A stretch of DNA of 35,738 nucleotides from Saccoglossus kowalevskii (GCF_000003605.2 NW_003120925.1:1-35738), one strand, 5' to 3'; numbered from the stretch's first letter, positions 1 to 14,298 are shown. Program-made: numbers and translations. The notes: generated by a model not told the origin, from the sequence alone.

Positions 1-3000
1 GCTTTGAGAAGTCGCACTGTAGTTGAGAAGAAACTTGGAACCCCAGTAGTGCCATGAGGAGTCGCACGGTAGTTGAAAAGAATCTTGGAACCCCAGTAGT
101 GCTTTGAGGAGTCACACGGTAGTTGAAAAGAAACTTGGAACCCCAGTAGTGCTATAAGGAGTCACACGGTAGTTGAAAAAAAACTTGGAACCCCAGTAGT
201 GCCATGAGGAGTCGCACGGTAGTTGAAAAGACACTTGGTACCCCAGTAGTGCTATAAGGAGTCACATGGTAGTTGAAAAAAAACTTGGAACCCCAGTAGT
301 GCCATGAGGAGTCGCACGGTAGTTGAAAAGACACTTGGTACCCCAGTAGTGATATGAGGAATCGCATGGTAGTTGAAAAGAAACTTGGAACCCCAGTAGT
401 GCTATAAGGAGTCACACGGTAGTTGAAAAAAAACTTTGAACCCCAGTAGTGCTATAAGGAGTCACACGGTAGTTGAAAAGACACTTGGAACCCCAGTAGT
501 GCTATGAGGAGTCACACGGTAGTTGAAAAGAATCTTGGAACCCCAGTAGTGCTATAAGGAGTCACACGGTAGTTGAAACGACACTTGGAACCCCAGTAGT
601 GCTATAAGGAGTCACACGGTAGTTGAAAAGAAACTTGGAACCCCAGTAGTGCTATGAGGAGTCACACGGTAGTTGAAAAGAAACTTGGAACCCCAGTAGT
701 GCTATGAGGAGTCACACGGTAGTTGAAAAGACACTTGGAACCCCAGTAGTGCTATGAGGAGTCACACGGTAGTTGAAAAGAAACTTGGAACCCCAGTAGT
801 GCTATAAGGAGTCACACGGTAGTTGAAAAGAAACTTGGAACCCCAGTAGTGCTATAAGGAGTCACACGGTAGTTGAAAAGACACTTGGAACCCCAGTAGT
901 GCTATAAGGAGTCACACGGTAGTTGAAAAGACATTTAGAACCACAGTAGTGCTTTGAAAATTCGCATGGTAGTTGAAAAGAAACTTGGAACCCCAGTAGT
1001 GCTATGAGGAGTCACACGGTAGTTGAAAAGAAACTTGGAACCCCAGTAGTGCTATGAGGAGTCGCACTGTAGTTGAAAAGAAACTTGGAACCCCAGTAGT
1101 GCTATGAGGAGTCACACGGTAGTTGAAAAGAAACTTAGAACCCCAGTAGTGATATGAGGAGTCGCACTGTAGTTGAAAAGAAACTTGGAATCCCAGTAGT
1201 GCCATGAAGAGTCACACGGTAGTTGAAAAGAATCTTGGAACCCCAGTAGTGCCATGAGGAGTCGCACGGTAGTTGAAAAGAAACTTGGAACCCCAGTAGT
1301 GCTATGAGGAGTCACACGGTAGTTGAAAATAAACTTAGAACCCCAGTAGTGATATGAGGAGTCGCACTGTAGTTGAAAAGAAACTTGGAACCCCAGTAGT
1401 GCCATAAAGAGTCGCACAGTAGTTGAAAAGAATCTTGGAACCCCAGTAGTGCTTTGAGGAGTCACACAGTAGTTGAAAAGAATCTTGGAACCCCAGTAGT
1501 GCTTTGAGAAGTCGCACTGTAGTTGAGAAGAAACTTGGAACCCCAGTAGTGCCATGAGGAGTCGCACGGTAGTTGAAAAGAATCTTGGAACCCCAGTAGT
1601 GCTTTGAGGAGTCACACGGTAGTTGAAAAGAAACTTGGAACCCCAGTAGTGCTATAAGGAGTCACACGGTAGTTGAAAAAAAACTTGGAACCCCAGTAGT
1701 GCCATGAGGAGTCGCACGGTAGTTGAAAAGACACTTGGTACCCCAGTAGTGCTATAAGGAGTCACATGGTAGTTGAAAAAAAACTTGGAACCCCAGTAGT
1801 GCCATGATGAGTCGCACGGTAGTTGAAAAGACAATTGGTACCCCAGTAGTGATATGAGGAATCGCATGGTAGTTGAACAGAAACTTAGAACCCCAGTAGT
1901 GATATGAGGAGTCGCACTGTAGTTGAAAAGAAACTTGGAATCCCAGTAGTGCCATGAAGAGTCGCACGGTAGTTGAAAAGAAACTTAGAACCCCAGTAGT
2001 GATACGAGGAGTCGCACTGTAGTTGAAAAGAAACTAGGAACCCCAGTAGTGCCATGAAGAGTCGCACGGTAGTTGAAAAGAATCTTGGAACCCCAGTAGT
2101 GCTATAAGGAGTCACACGGTAGTTGTAAAAAAAACTTGGAACCCCAGTAGTGCCATGAGGAGTCGCACGGTAGTTGAAAAGACACTTGGTACCCCAGTAG
2201 TGCTATAAGGAGTCACACGGTAGTTGAAAAGACACTTGGAACCTCAGTAGTGCTTTGAAAAGTCGCACAGTAGTTGAAAAGAAACTTGGAACCCCAGTAG
2301 TGCTATGAGGAGTCACACGGTTGTTGAAAAGAAACTTGGAACCCCAGTAGTGCTATAAGGAGTCACACGGTTGTTGAAAAGACTTGGAACCCCAGTAGTG
2401 CTATAAGGAGTCACACGGTAGTTGAAAAGAAACTTGGAACCCCAGTAGTGCTATAAGGAGTCACACGGTAGTTGAAAAAAAACTTTGAACCCCAGTAGTG
2501 CTATAAGGAGTCACACGGTAGTTGAAAAGACACTTGGAACCCCAGTAGTGCTATGAGGAGTCACACGGTAGTTGAAAAGAATCTTGGAACCCCAGTAGTG
2601 CTATAAGGAGTCACACGGTAGTTGAAACGACACTTGGAACCCCAGTAGTGCTATAAGGAGTCACACGGTAGTTGAAAAGAAACTTGGAACCCCAGTAGTG
2701 CTATGAGGAGTCACACGGTAGTTGAAAAGAAACTTGGAACCCCAGTAGTGCTATGAGGAGTCACACGGTAGTTGAAAAGACACTTGGAACCCCAGTAGTG
2801 CTATGAGGAGTCACACGGTAGTTGAAAAGAAACTTGGAACCCCAGTAGTGCTATAAGGAGTCACACGGTAGTTGAAAAAAAACTTGGAACCCCAGTAGTG
2901 CTATAAGGAGTCACACGGTAGTTGAAAAGACACTTGAAACCCCAGTAGTGCTATGAGGAGTCACACGGTAGTTGAAAAGAAACTTGGAACCCCAGTAGTG

Positions 3001-3099
3001 CTATAAGGAGTCACACGGTAGTTGAAAAGAAACTTGGAACCCCAGTAGTGCCATGATGAGTCGCACGGTAGTTGAAGAGAAACTTGGAACCCCAGTAGT

Positions 3100-4199
3100 G
3101 CTATGAGGAGTCACACGGTAGTTGAAAAGAAACTTGGAACCCCAGTAGTGCTATAAGGAGTCACACGGTAGTTGAAAAGACACTTGGAACCCCAGTAGTG
3201 CTATAAGGAGTCACACGGTAGTTGAAAAGACACTTGGAACCCCAGTAGTGCTATGAGGAGTCACACGGTAGTTGAAAAGAAACTTGGAACCCCAGTAGTG
3301 CTATGAGGAGTCACACGGTAGTTGAAAAGACACTTGGAACCCCAGTAGTGCTATGAGGAGTCACACGGTAGTTGAAAAGAAACTTGGAACCCCAGTAGTG
3401 CTATAAGGAGTCACACAGTAGTTGAAAAGAAACTTGGAACCCCAGTAGTACTATAAGGAGTCACACGGTAGTTGAAAAGACACTTGGAACCCCAGTAGTG
3501 CTATGAGGAGTCACACAGTAGTTGAAAAGAAACTTCGAACCCCAGTAGTGCCATGAAGAGTCGCACAGTAGTTGAAAAGAAACTTGGAACCCCAGTAGTG
3601 CTAAAAGGAGTCACACGGTTGTTGAAAAGAAACTTGGAACCCCAGTAGTGCTATAAGGAGTCACACGGTTGTTGAAAAGACACTTGGAACCCCAGTAGTG
3701 CTATGAGGAGTCACACGGTTGTTGAAAAGAAACTTGGAACCCCAGTAGTGCTATAAGGAGTCACACGGTAGTTGAAAAGACACTTGGAACCCCAGTAGTG
3801 CTTTGAAAAGTCGCACAGTAGTTGAAAAGAAACTTGGAACCCCAGTAGTGCTATGAGGAGTCACACGGTTGTTGAAAAGAAACTTGGAACCCCAGTAGTG
3901 CTATAAGGAGTCACACGGTTGTTGAAAAGAAACTTGGAACCCCAGTAGTGCTATAAGCAGTCACACGGTAGTTGAAAAAAAACTTGGAACCCCAGTAGTG
4001 CTATAAGGAGTCACACGGTAGTTGAAAAGACACTTGGAACCCCAGTAGTGCTATGAGGAGTCACACGGTAGTTGAAAAGAAACTTGGAACCCCAGTAGTG
4101 CTATAAGGAGTCACACGGTAGTTGAAAAGAAACTTGGAACCCCAGTAGTGCCATGATGAGTCGCACGGTAGTTGAAGAGAAACTTGGAACCCCAGTAGT
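3100..4199. repeat. 22-monomer higher-order repeat, copy 1
   Basis: This is a run of 22 consecutive monomers whose type order recurs at 6550 and 11949. The order includes two CACAGTA-type monomers, a ccatgaag monomer, three GGTTGTTG monomers, a ctttgaaaag monomer, two more GGTTGTTG monomers, an A-run monomer, and finally the marker monomer with GTTGAAGAG at 4150. Copy-specific changes include ctaaaagg at 3600 and ctataagcag at 3950. Confidence 0.9.
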
Positions 4200-4549
4200 G
4201 CTATGAGGAGTCACACGGTAGTTGAAAAGAAACTTAGAACCCCAGTAGTGATATGAGGAGTCGCACTGTAGTTGAAAAGAAACTTGGAACCCCAGTAGTG
4301 CCATGAAGAGTCGCACGGTAGTTGAAAAGGATCTTGGAACCCCAGTACTGCCATGAGGAGTCGCACGGTAGTTGAAAAGAAACTTGGAACCCCAGTAGGG
4401 CTATGAGGAGTCACACGGTAGTTGAAAAGAAACTTAGAACCCCAGTAGTGATACGAGGAGTCACACTGTAGTTGAAAAGAAACTTGGAACCCCAGTAGTG
4501 CCATGAAGAGTCGCACGGTAGTTGAAAAGAATCTTGGAACCCCAGTAGT
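4200..4549. repeat. 7-monomer block, first of five copies
   Basis: Seven monomers in fixed order follow the GTTGAAGAG marker monomer: an AACTTAG type, a gatatgag type with CACTGT, a ccatgaag type with GGATCTT, a ccatgagg type, a second AACTTAG type, a gatacgag type, and a ccatgaag type with AATCTT. The same block recurs at about 8300, 10999, 13049 and 14799, always right after the marker monomer. The first two copies continue with a monomer containing GTTGTAAAA. The last three continue with a TTTTGAGGAG-type monomer. Confidence 0.88.
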
Positions 4550-6549
4550 GCTATAAGGAGTCACGCGGTAGTTGTAAAACAAACTTGGAACCCCAGTAGT
4601 GCCATGAGGAGTCGCACGGTAGTTGAAAAGACACTTGGTACCCCAGTAGTGCTATAAGGAGTCACACGGTAGTTGAAAAGACACTTGGAACCTCAGTAGT
4701 GCTTTGAAAAGTCGCACAGTAGTTGAAAAGAAACTTGGAACCCCAGTAGTGCTATGAGGAGTCACACGGTTGTTGAAAAGAAACTTGGAACCCCAGTAGT
4801 GCTATAAGGAGTCACACGGTAGTTGAAAAGACACTTGGAACCCCAGTAGTGCTTTGAAAAGTCGCACAGTAGTTGAAAAGAAACTTGGAACCCCAGTAGT
4901 GCTATGAGGAGTCACACGGTTGTTGAAAAGAAACTTGGAACCCTAGTAGTGCTATAAGGAGTCACACGGTTGTTGAAAAGAAACTTGGAACCCCAGTAGT
5001 GCTATAAGGAGTCACACGGTAGTTGAAAAAAAACTTGGAACCCCAGTAGTGCTATAAGGAGTCACACGGTAGTTGAAAAGACACTTGGAACCCCAGTAGT
5101 GCTATGAGGAGTCACACGGTAGTTGAAAAGAAACTTGGAACCCCAGTAGTGCTATAAGGAGTCACACGGTAGTTGAAAAGAAACTTGGAACCCCAGTAGT
5201 GCCATGATGAGTCGCACGGTAGTTGAAGAGAAACTTGGAACCCCAGTAGTGCTATGAGGAGTCACACGGTAGTTGAAAAGAAACTTGGAACCCCAGTAGT
5301 GCTATAAGGAGTCACACGGTAGTTGAAAAGACACTTGGAACCCCAGTAGTGCTATAAGGAGTCACACGGTAGTTGAAAGGACACTTGGAACCCCAGTAGT
5401 GCTATGAGGAGTCACACGGTAGTTGAAAAGAAACTTGGAACCCCAGTAGTGCTATGAGGAGTCACACGGTAGTTGAAAAGACACTTGGAACCCCAGTAGT
5501 GCTTTGAAAAGTCGCACAGTAGTTGAAAAGAAACTTGGAACCCCAGTAGTGCTATGAGGAGTCACACGGTTGTTGAAAAGAAACTTGGAACCCCAGTAGT
5601 GCTATAAGGAGTCACACGGTTGTTGAAAAGAAACTTGGAACCCCAGTAGTGCTATAAGGAGTCACACGGTAGTTGAAAAAAAACTTGGAACCCCAGTAGT
5701 GCTATAAGGAGTCGCACGGTAGTAGAAAAGAATCTTGGAACCCCAGTAGTGCTTTGAGGAGTCACACGGTAGTTGAAAAGAAACTTGGAACCCCAGTAGT
5801 GCTATAAGGAGTCACACGGTAGTTGGAAAAAAACTTGGAACCCCAGTAGTGCCATGAGGAGTCGCACGGTAGTTGAAAAGACACTTGGTACGCCAGTAGT
5901 GCTATAAGGAATCACACGGTAGTTGAAAAGACACTTGGAATCTCAGTAGTGCTTTGAAAAGTCGCACAGTAGTTGAAAAGAAACTTGGAACCCCAGTAGT
6001 GCTATGAGGAGTCACACGGTTGTTGAAAAGAAACTTGGAACCCCAGTAGTGCTATAAGGAGTCACACGGTAGTTGAAAAGAAACTTGGAACCCCAGTAGT
6101 GCTATAAGGAGTCACACGGTAGTTGAAAAAAACTTGGAACCCCAGTAGTGCTATAAGGAGTCACACGGTAGTTGAAAAGAGACTTGGAACCCCAGTAGTG
6201 CTATGAGGAGTCACACGGTAGTTGAAAAGAAACTTGGAACCCCAGTAGTGCTATAAGGAGTCACACGGTAGTTGGAAAAAAACTTGGAACCCCAGTAGTG
6301 CCATGAGGAGTCGCACGGTAGTTGAAAAGACACTTGGTACCCCAGTAGTGCTATAAGGAGTCACACGGTAGTTGAAAAGACACTTGGAACCTCAGTAGTG
6401 CTTTGAAAAGTGGCACAGTAGTTGAAAAGAAACTTGGAACCCCAGTAGTGCTATGAGGAGTCACACGGTTGTTGAAAAGAAACTTGGAACCCCAGTAGTG
6501 CTATAAGGAGTCACACGGTAGTTGAAAAGAAACTTGGAACCCCAGTAGT

Positions 6550-7649
6550 GCTATGAGGAGTCACACGGTAGTTGAAAAGAAACTTGGAACCCCAGTAGTG
6601 CTATAAGGAGTCACACGGTAGTTGAAAAGACACTTGGAACCCCAGTAGTGCTATAAGGAGTCACACGGTAGTTGAAAAGACACTTGGAACCCCAGTAGTG
6701 CTATGAGGAGTCACACGGTAGTTGAAAAGAAACTTGGAACCCCAGTAGTGCTATGAGGAGTCACACGGTAGTTGAAAAGACACTTGGAACCCCAGTAGTG
6801 CTATGAGGAGTCACACGGTAGTTGAAAAGAAACTTGGAACCCCAGTAGTGCTATAAGGAGTCACACAGTAGTTGAAAAGAAACTTGGAACCCCAGTAGTG
6901 CTATAAGGAGTCACACGGTAGTTGAAAAGACACTTGGAACCCCAGTAGTGCTATGAGGAGTCACACAGTAGTTGAAAAGAAACTTGGAACCCCAGTAGTG
7001 CCATGAAGAGTCGCACAGTAGTTGAAAAGAAACTTGGAACCCCAGTAGTGCTATAAGGAGTCACACGGTTGTTGAAAAGAAACTTGGAACCCCAGTAGTG
7101 CTATAAGGAGTCACACGGTTGTTGAAAAGAAACTTGGAACCCCAGTAGTGCTATGAGGAGTCACATGGTTGTTGAAAAGAAACTTGGAACCCCAGTAGTG
7201 CTATAAGGAGTCACACGGTAGTTGAAAAGACACTTGGAACCCCAGTAGTGCTTTGAAAAGTCGCACAGTAGTTGAAAAGAAACTTGGAACCCCAGTAGTG
7301 CTATGAGGAGTCACACGGTTGTTGATAAGAAACTTGGAACCCTAGTAGTGCTATAAGGAGTCACACGGTTGTTGAAAAGAAACTTGGAACCCCAGTAGTG
7401 CTATAAGGAGTCACACGGTAGTTGAAAAAAAACTTGGAACCCCAGTAGTGCTATAAGGAGTCACACGGTAGTTGAAAAGACACTTGAAACCCCAGTAGTG
7501 CTATGAGGAGTCACACGGTAGTTGAAAAGAAACTTGGAACCCCAGTAGTGCTATAAGGAGTCACACGGTAGTTGAAAAGAAACTTGGAACCCCAGTAGTG
7601 CCATGATGAGTCGCACGGTAGTTGAAGAGAAACTTGGAACCCCAGTAGT
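6550..7649. repeat. 22-monomer higher-order repeat, copy 2
   Basis: The same 22 monomer types appear in the same order as at 3100, at an offset of 3450 bp. The run ends in the GTTGAAGAG marker monomer at 7600. Private changes include CATGGTTG at 7150 and cacttgaaac in the 7450 monomer. Confidence 0.9.
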
Positions 7650-10600
7650 GCTATGAGGAGTCACACGGTAGTTGAAAAGAAACTTGGAACCCCAGTAGTG
7701 CTATAAGGAGTCACACGGTAGTTGAAAAGACACTTGGAACCCCAGTAGTGCTATAAGGAGTCACACGGTAGTTGAAAAGACACTTGGAACCCCAGTAGTG
7801 CTATGAGGAGTCACACGGTAGTTGAAAAGAAACTTGGAACCCCAGTAGTGCTATGAGGAGTCACACGGTAGTTGAAAAGACACTTGGAACCCCAGTAGTG
7901 CTTTGAAAAGTCGCACAGTAGTTGAAAAGAAACTTGGAACCCCAGTAGTGCTATGAGGAGTCACACGGTTGTTGAAAAGAAACTTGGAACCCCAGTAGTG
8001 CTATAAGGAGTCACACGGTTGTTGAAAAGAAACTTGGAACCCCAGTAGTGCTATAAGGAGTCACACGGTAGTTGAAAAAAAACTTGGAACCCCAGTAGTG
8101 CTATAAGGAGTCACACGGTAGTTGAAAAGACACTTGGAACCCCAGTAGTGCTATGAGGAGTCACACGGTAGTTGAAAAGAAACTTGGAACCCCAGTAGTG
8201 CTATAAGGAGTCACACGGTAGTTGAAAAGAAACTTGGAACCCCAGTAGTGCCATGATGAGTCGCACGGTAGTTGAAGAGAAACTTGGAACCCCAGTAGTG
8301 CTATGAGGAGTCACACGGTAGTTGAAAAGAAACTTAGAACCCCAGTAGTGATATGAGGAGTCGCACTGTAGTTGAAAAGAAACTTGGAACCCCAGTAGTG
8401 CCATGAAGAGTCGCACGGTAGTTGAAAAGGATCTTGGAACCCCAGTACTGCCATGAGGAGTCGCACGGTAGTTGAAAAGAAACTTGGAACCCCAGTAGGG
8501 CTATGAGGAGTCACACGGTAGTTGAAAAGAAACTTAGAACCCCAGTAGTGATACGAGGAGTCGCACTGTAGTTGAAAAGAAACTAGGAACCCCAGTAGTG
8601 CCATGAAGAGTCGCACGGTAGTTGAAAAGAATCTTGGAACCCCAGTAGTGCTATAAGGAGTCACACGGTAGTTGTAAAAAAAACTTGGAACCCCAGTAGT
8701 GCCATGAGGAGTCGCACGGTAGTTGAAAAGACACTTGGTACCCCAGTAGTGCTATAAGGAGTCACACGGTAGTTGAAAAGACACTTGGAACCTCAGTAGT
8801 GCTTTGAAAAGTCGCACAGTAGTTGAAAAGAAACTTGGAACCCCAGTAGTGCTATGAGGAGTCACACGGTTGTTGAAAAGAAACTTGGAACCCCAGTAGT
8901 GCTATAAGGAGTCACACGGTTGTTGAAAAGACTTGGAACCCCAGTAGTGCTATAAGGAGTCACACGGTAGTTGAAAAGAAACTTGGAACCCCAGTAGTGC
9001 TATGAGGAGTCACACGGTAGTTGAAAAGAATCTTGGAACCCCAGTAGTGCTATAAGGAGTCACACGGTAGTTGAAACGACACTTGGAACCCCAGTAGTGC
9101 TATAAGGAGTCACACGGTAGTTGAAAAGGAACTTGGAACCCCAGTAGTGCTATGAGGAGTCACACGGTAGTTGAAAAGAAACTTGGAACCCCAGTAGTGC
9201 TATGAGGAGTCACACGGTAGTTGAAAAGACACTTGGAACCCCAGTAGTGCTATGAGGAGTCACACGGTAGTTGAAAAGAAACTTGGAACCCCAGTAGTGC
9301 TATAAGGAGTCACACGGTAGTTGAAAAGAAACTTGGAACCCCAGTAGTGCTATAAGGAGTCACACGGTAGTTGAAAAGACACTTGGAACCCCAGTAGTGC
9401 TATAAGGAGTCACACGGTAGTTGAAAAGACATTTAGAACCCCAGTAGTGCTATAAGGAGTCACACGGTAGTTGAAAAGACACTTGGAACCTCAGTAGTGC
9501 TTTGAAAAGTGGCACAGTAGTTGAAAAGAAACTTGGAACCCCAGTAGTGCTATGAGGAGTCACACGGTTGTTGAAAAGAATCTTGGAACCCCAGTAGTGC
9601 TATAAGGAGTCACACGGTTGTTGAAAAGAAACTTGGAACCCCAGTAGTGCTATAAGGATTCACATGGTAGTTGAAAAGAAACTTGGAACCCCAGTAGTGC
9701 TATAAGGAGTCACACGGTAGTTGAAAAAAAACTTTGAACCCCAGTAGTGCTATAAGGAGTCACACGGTAGTTGAAAAGACACTTGGAACCTCAGTAGTGC
9801 TATGAGGAGTCACACGGTAGTTGAAAAGAAACTTGGAACCCCAGTAGTGCTATAAGGAGTCACACGGTAGTTGAAAAGACACTTGGAACCCCAGTAGTGC
9901 TATAAGGAGTCACACGGTAGTTGAAAAGAAACTTGGAACCCCAGTAGTGCTATGAGGAGTCACACGGTAGTTGAAAAGAAACTTGGAACCCCAGTAGTGC
10001 TATGAGGAGTCACACGGTAGTTGAAAAGACACTTGGAACCCCAGTAGTGCTATGAGGAGTCACACGGTAGTTGAAAAGAAACTTGGAACCCCAGTAGTGC
10101 TATAAGGAGTCACACGGTAGTTGAAAAGAAACTTGGAACCCCAGTAGTGCTATAAGGAGTCACACGGTAGTTGAAAAGACACTTGGAACCCCAGTAGTGC
10201 TATAAGGAGTCACACGGTAGTTGAAAAGACACTTGGAACCCCAGTAGTGCTTTGAAAAGTCGCATGGTAGTTGAAAAGAAACTTGGAACCCCAGTAGTGC
10301 TATGAGGAGTCGCACTGTAGTTGAAAAGAAACTTGGAACCCCAGTAGTGCTATGAGGAGTCACAGGGTAGTTGAAAAGAAACTTAGAACCCCAGTAGTGA
10401 TATGAGGAGTCGCACTGTAGTTGAAAAGAAACTTGGAATCCCAGTAGTGCCATGAAGAGTCGCACGGTAGTTGAAAAGAATCTTGGAACCCCAGTAGTGC
10501 CATGAGGAGTCGCACGGTGGTTGAAAAGAAACTTGGAACCCCAGTAGTGCTATGAGGAGTCACACGGTAGTTGAAAATAAACTTAGAACCCCAGTAGTGA

Positions 10601-11948
10601 TATGAGGAGTCGCACTGTAGTTGAAAAGAAACTTGGAACCCCAGTAGTGCTATAAGGAGTCACACGGTAGTTGAAAAAAAACTTGGAACCCCAGTAGTGC
10701 TATAAGGAGTCACACGGTAGTTGAAAAGAGACTTGGAACCCCAGTAGTGCTATGAGGAGTCACACGGTAGTTGAAAAGAAACTTGGAACCCCAGTAGTGC
10801 TTTGAGGAGTCGCACAGTAGTTGAAAAGAAACTTGGAAACCCAGTAGTGCTATGAGGAGTCACACGGTTGTTGAAAAGAAACTTGGAACCCCAGTAGTGC
10901 GATAAGGAGTCACACGGTAGTTGAAAAGAAACTTGGAACCCCAGTAGTGCCATGACGAGTCGCACGGTAGTTGAAGAGAAACTTGGAACCCCAGTAGTGC
11001 TATGAGGAGTCACACGGTAGTTGAAAAGAAACTTAGAACCCCAGTAGTGATATGAGGAGTCGCACTGTAGTTGAAAAGAAACTTGGAACCCCAGTAGTGC
11101 CATGAAGAGTCGCACGGTAGTTGAAAAGGATCTTGGAACCCCAGTAGTGCCATGAGGAGTCGCACGGTAGTTGAAAAGAAACTTGGAACCCCAGTAGAGC
11201 TATGAGGAGTCACACGGTAGTTGAAAAGAAACTTAGAACCCCAGTAGTGATACGAGGAGTCGCACTGTAGTTGAAAAGAAACTTGGAACCCCAGTAGTGC
11301 CATGAAGAGTCGCACGGTAGTTGAAAAGAATCTTGGAACCCCAGTAGTGTTTTGAGGAGTCACACGGTAGTTGAAAAGAATCTTGGAACCCCAGTAGTGC
11401 TTTGAGAAGTCGCACTGTAGTTGAGAAGAAACTTGGAACCCCAGTAGTGCCATGAGGAATCGCACGGTAGTAGAAAAGAATCTTGGAACCCCAGTAGTGC
11501 TTTGAGGAGTCACACGGTAGTTGAAAAGAAACTTGGAACCCCAGTAGTGCTATAAGGAGTCACACGGTAGTTGGAAAAAAACTTGGAACCCCAGTAGTGC
11601 CATGAGGAGTCGCACGGTAGTTGAAAAGACACTTGGTACCCCAGTAGTGCTATAAGGAGTCACACGGTAGTTGAAAAGACACTTGGAACCTCAGTAGTGC
11701 TTTGAAAAGTCGCACAGTAGTTGAAAAGAAACTTGGAACCCCAGTAGTGCTATGAGGAGTCACACATTTGTTGAAAAGAAACTTGGAACCCCAGTAGTGC
11801 TATAAGGAGTCACACGGTAGTTGAAAAGAAACTTGGAACCCCAGTAGTGCTATAAGGAGTCACACGGTAGTTGAAAAAAAACTTGGAACCCCAGTAGTGC
11901 TATAAGGAGTCACACGGTAGTTGAAAAGAGACTTGGAACGCCAGTAGT

Positions 11949-13048
11949 GCTATGAGGAGTCACACGGTAGTTGAAAAGAAACTTGGAACCCCAGTAGTGC
12001 TATAAGGATTCACACGGTAGTTGAAAAGACACTTGGAACCCCAGTAGTGCTATAAGGAGTCACACGGTAGTTGAAAAGACACTTGGAACCCCAGTAGTGC
12101 TATGAGGAGTCACACGGTAGTTGAAAAGAAACTTGGAACCCCAGTAGTGCTATGAGGAGTCACACGGTAGTTGAAAAGACACTTGGAACCCCAGTAGTGC
12201 TACGAGGAGTCACACGGTAGTTGAAAAGAAACTTGGAACCCCAGTAGTGCTATAAGGAGTCACACGGTAGTTGAAAAGAAACTTGGAACCCCAGTAGTGC
12301 TATAAGGAGTCACACGGTAGTTGAAAAGACACTTGGAACCCCAGTAGTGCTATGAGGAGTCACACAATAGTTGAAAAGAAATTTGGAACACCAGTAGTGC
12401 CATGAAGAGTCGCACAGTAGTTGAAAAGAAACTTGGAACCCCAGTAGTGCTATAAGGAGTCACACGGTTGTTGAAAAGAAACTTGGAACCCCAGTAGTGC
12501 TATAAGGAGTCACACGGTTGTTGAAAAGAAACATGGAACCCCAGTAGTGCTATGAGGAGTCACACGGTTGTTGAAAAGAAACTTGGAACCCCAGTAGTGC
12601 TATAAGGAGTCACACGGTAGTTGAAAAGACACTTGGAACCCCAGTAGTGCTTTGAAAAGTCGCACAGTAGTTGAAAAGAAACTTGGAACCCCAGTAGTGC
12701 TATGAGGAGTCACACGGTTGTTGAAAAGAAACTTGGAACCCCAGTAGTGCTATAAGGAGTCACACGGTTGTTGAAAAGAAACTTGGAACCCCAGTAGTGC
12801 TATAAGGAGTCACACGGTAGATGAAAAAAAACTTGGAACCCCAGTAGTGCTATAAGGAGTCACACGGTAGTTGAAAAGACACTTGGAACCCCAGTAGTGC
12901 TATGAGGAGTCACACGGAAGTTGAAAAGAAACTTGGAACCCCAGTAGTGCTATAAGGAGTCACACGGTAGTTGAAAAGAAACTTGGAACCCCAGTAGTGC
13001 CATGACGAGTCGCACGGTAGTTGAAGAGAAACTTGGAACCCCAGTAGT
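11949..13048. repeat. 22-monomer higher-order repeat, copy 3
   Basis: The 22-monomer order of 3100 recurs here with more private substitutions: ctataaggatt at 11999, ctacgagg at 12199, cacaata at 12349 and cggaag at 12899. Its marker monomer at 12999 reads catgacgag, whereas the left-hand copies read catgatgag. The copy therefore belongs to a different subfamily. Confidence 0.88.
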
Positions 13049-13748
13049 GCTATGAGGAGTCACACGGTAGTTGAAAAGAAACTTAGAACCCCAGTAGTGA
13101 TATGAGGAGTCGCACTGTAGTTGAAAAGAAACTTGGAACCCCAGTAGTGCCATGAAGAGTCGCACGGTAGTTGAAAAGGATCTTGGAACCCCAGTAGTGC
13201 CATGAGGAGTCGCACAGTAGTTGAAAAGAAACTTGTAACCCCAGTAGCGCTATGAGGAGTCACACGGTAGTTGAAAAGAAACTTAGAACCCCAGTAGTGA
13301 TACGAGGAGTCGCACTGTAGTTGAAAAGAAACTTGGAACCCCAGTAGTGCCATGAAGAGTCGCACGGTAGTTGAAAAGAATCTTGGAACCCCAGTAGTGT
13401 TTTGAGGAGTCACACGGTAGTTGAAAAGAATCTTGGAACCCCAGTAGTGCTTTGAGAAGTCGCATTGTAGTTGAGAAGAAACTTGGAACCCCAGTAGTGC
13501 CATGAGGAGTCGCACGGTAGTATAAAAGAATCTTGGAACCCCAGTAGTGCTTTGAGGAGTCACACGGTAGTTGAAAAGACACTTGGTACCCCAGTAGTGC
13601 TATAAGGAGTCACACGGTAGTTGAAAAGACACTTGGAACCTCAGTAGTGCTTTGAAAAGTGGCGCAGTAGTTGAAAAGAAACTTGGAACCCCAGTAGTGC
13701 TATGAGGAGTCACACGGTTGTTGAAAAGAAACTTGGAACCCCAGTAGT

Positions 13749-14298
13749 GCTATGAGAAATCACACGGTTGTTGAAAAGAAACTTGGAACCCCAGTAGTGC
13801 TTTGAGAAGTCGCATGGTAGTTGAAAAGAAACTTGGATCCCCAGTAGTGCTATGAGGAGTTGCACGGTAGTTGAAAAGACACTTGGTAATCCAGTAGTGA
13901 TATGGGGAATCGCATGGTAGTTGAAAAGAAACTTGGAACCCAAGTAGTGTTATAAGGAGTCACACGGTAGTTGAAAAGACACTTGGGACCCCAGTAGTGC
14001 TATGAGGAGTTGCACGGTAGTTGAAAAGAAACTTGGAACCCAAGTACTGCTATGAGAAGTCGCACTGTAGTTGAAAAGAAACTTGGAACCCCAGTAGTGC
14101 CATGAAGAGTCGCACGGTAGTTGAAAAGAAACTTGGAACCCCAGTAGTGGTATGAGAAATCACAAGGTAGTTGAAAAGAAACTTGGAACCCCAGTAGTGC
14201 CATGAAGAGTCGCACGGTAGTTGAAAAGAAACTTGGAACCCCAGTAGTGGTATGAGAAATCGCAAGGTAGTTGAAAAGAAACTTCGAACCCCAGTAGT
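13749..14298. repeat. Block of unusually diverged satellite monomers
   Basis: About eleven monomers here carry many private changes, such as gagaaatcac, gttgcac, ggtaatcc, tatggggaat, a caagtagtg junction and gagaaatcgcaagg. Neighbouring monomers on both sides fit the common types. This looks like an older part of the array that escaped recent homogenisation. Confidence 0.75.
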
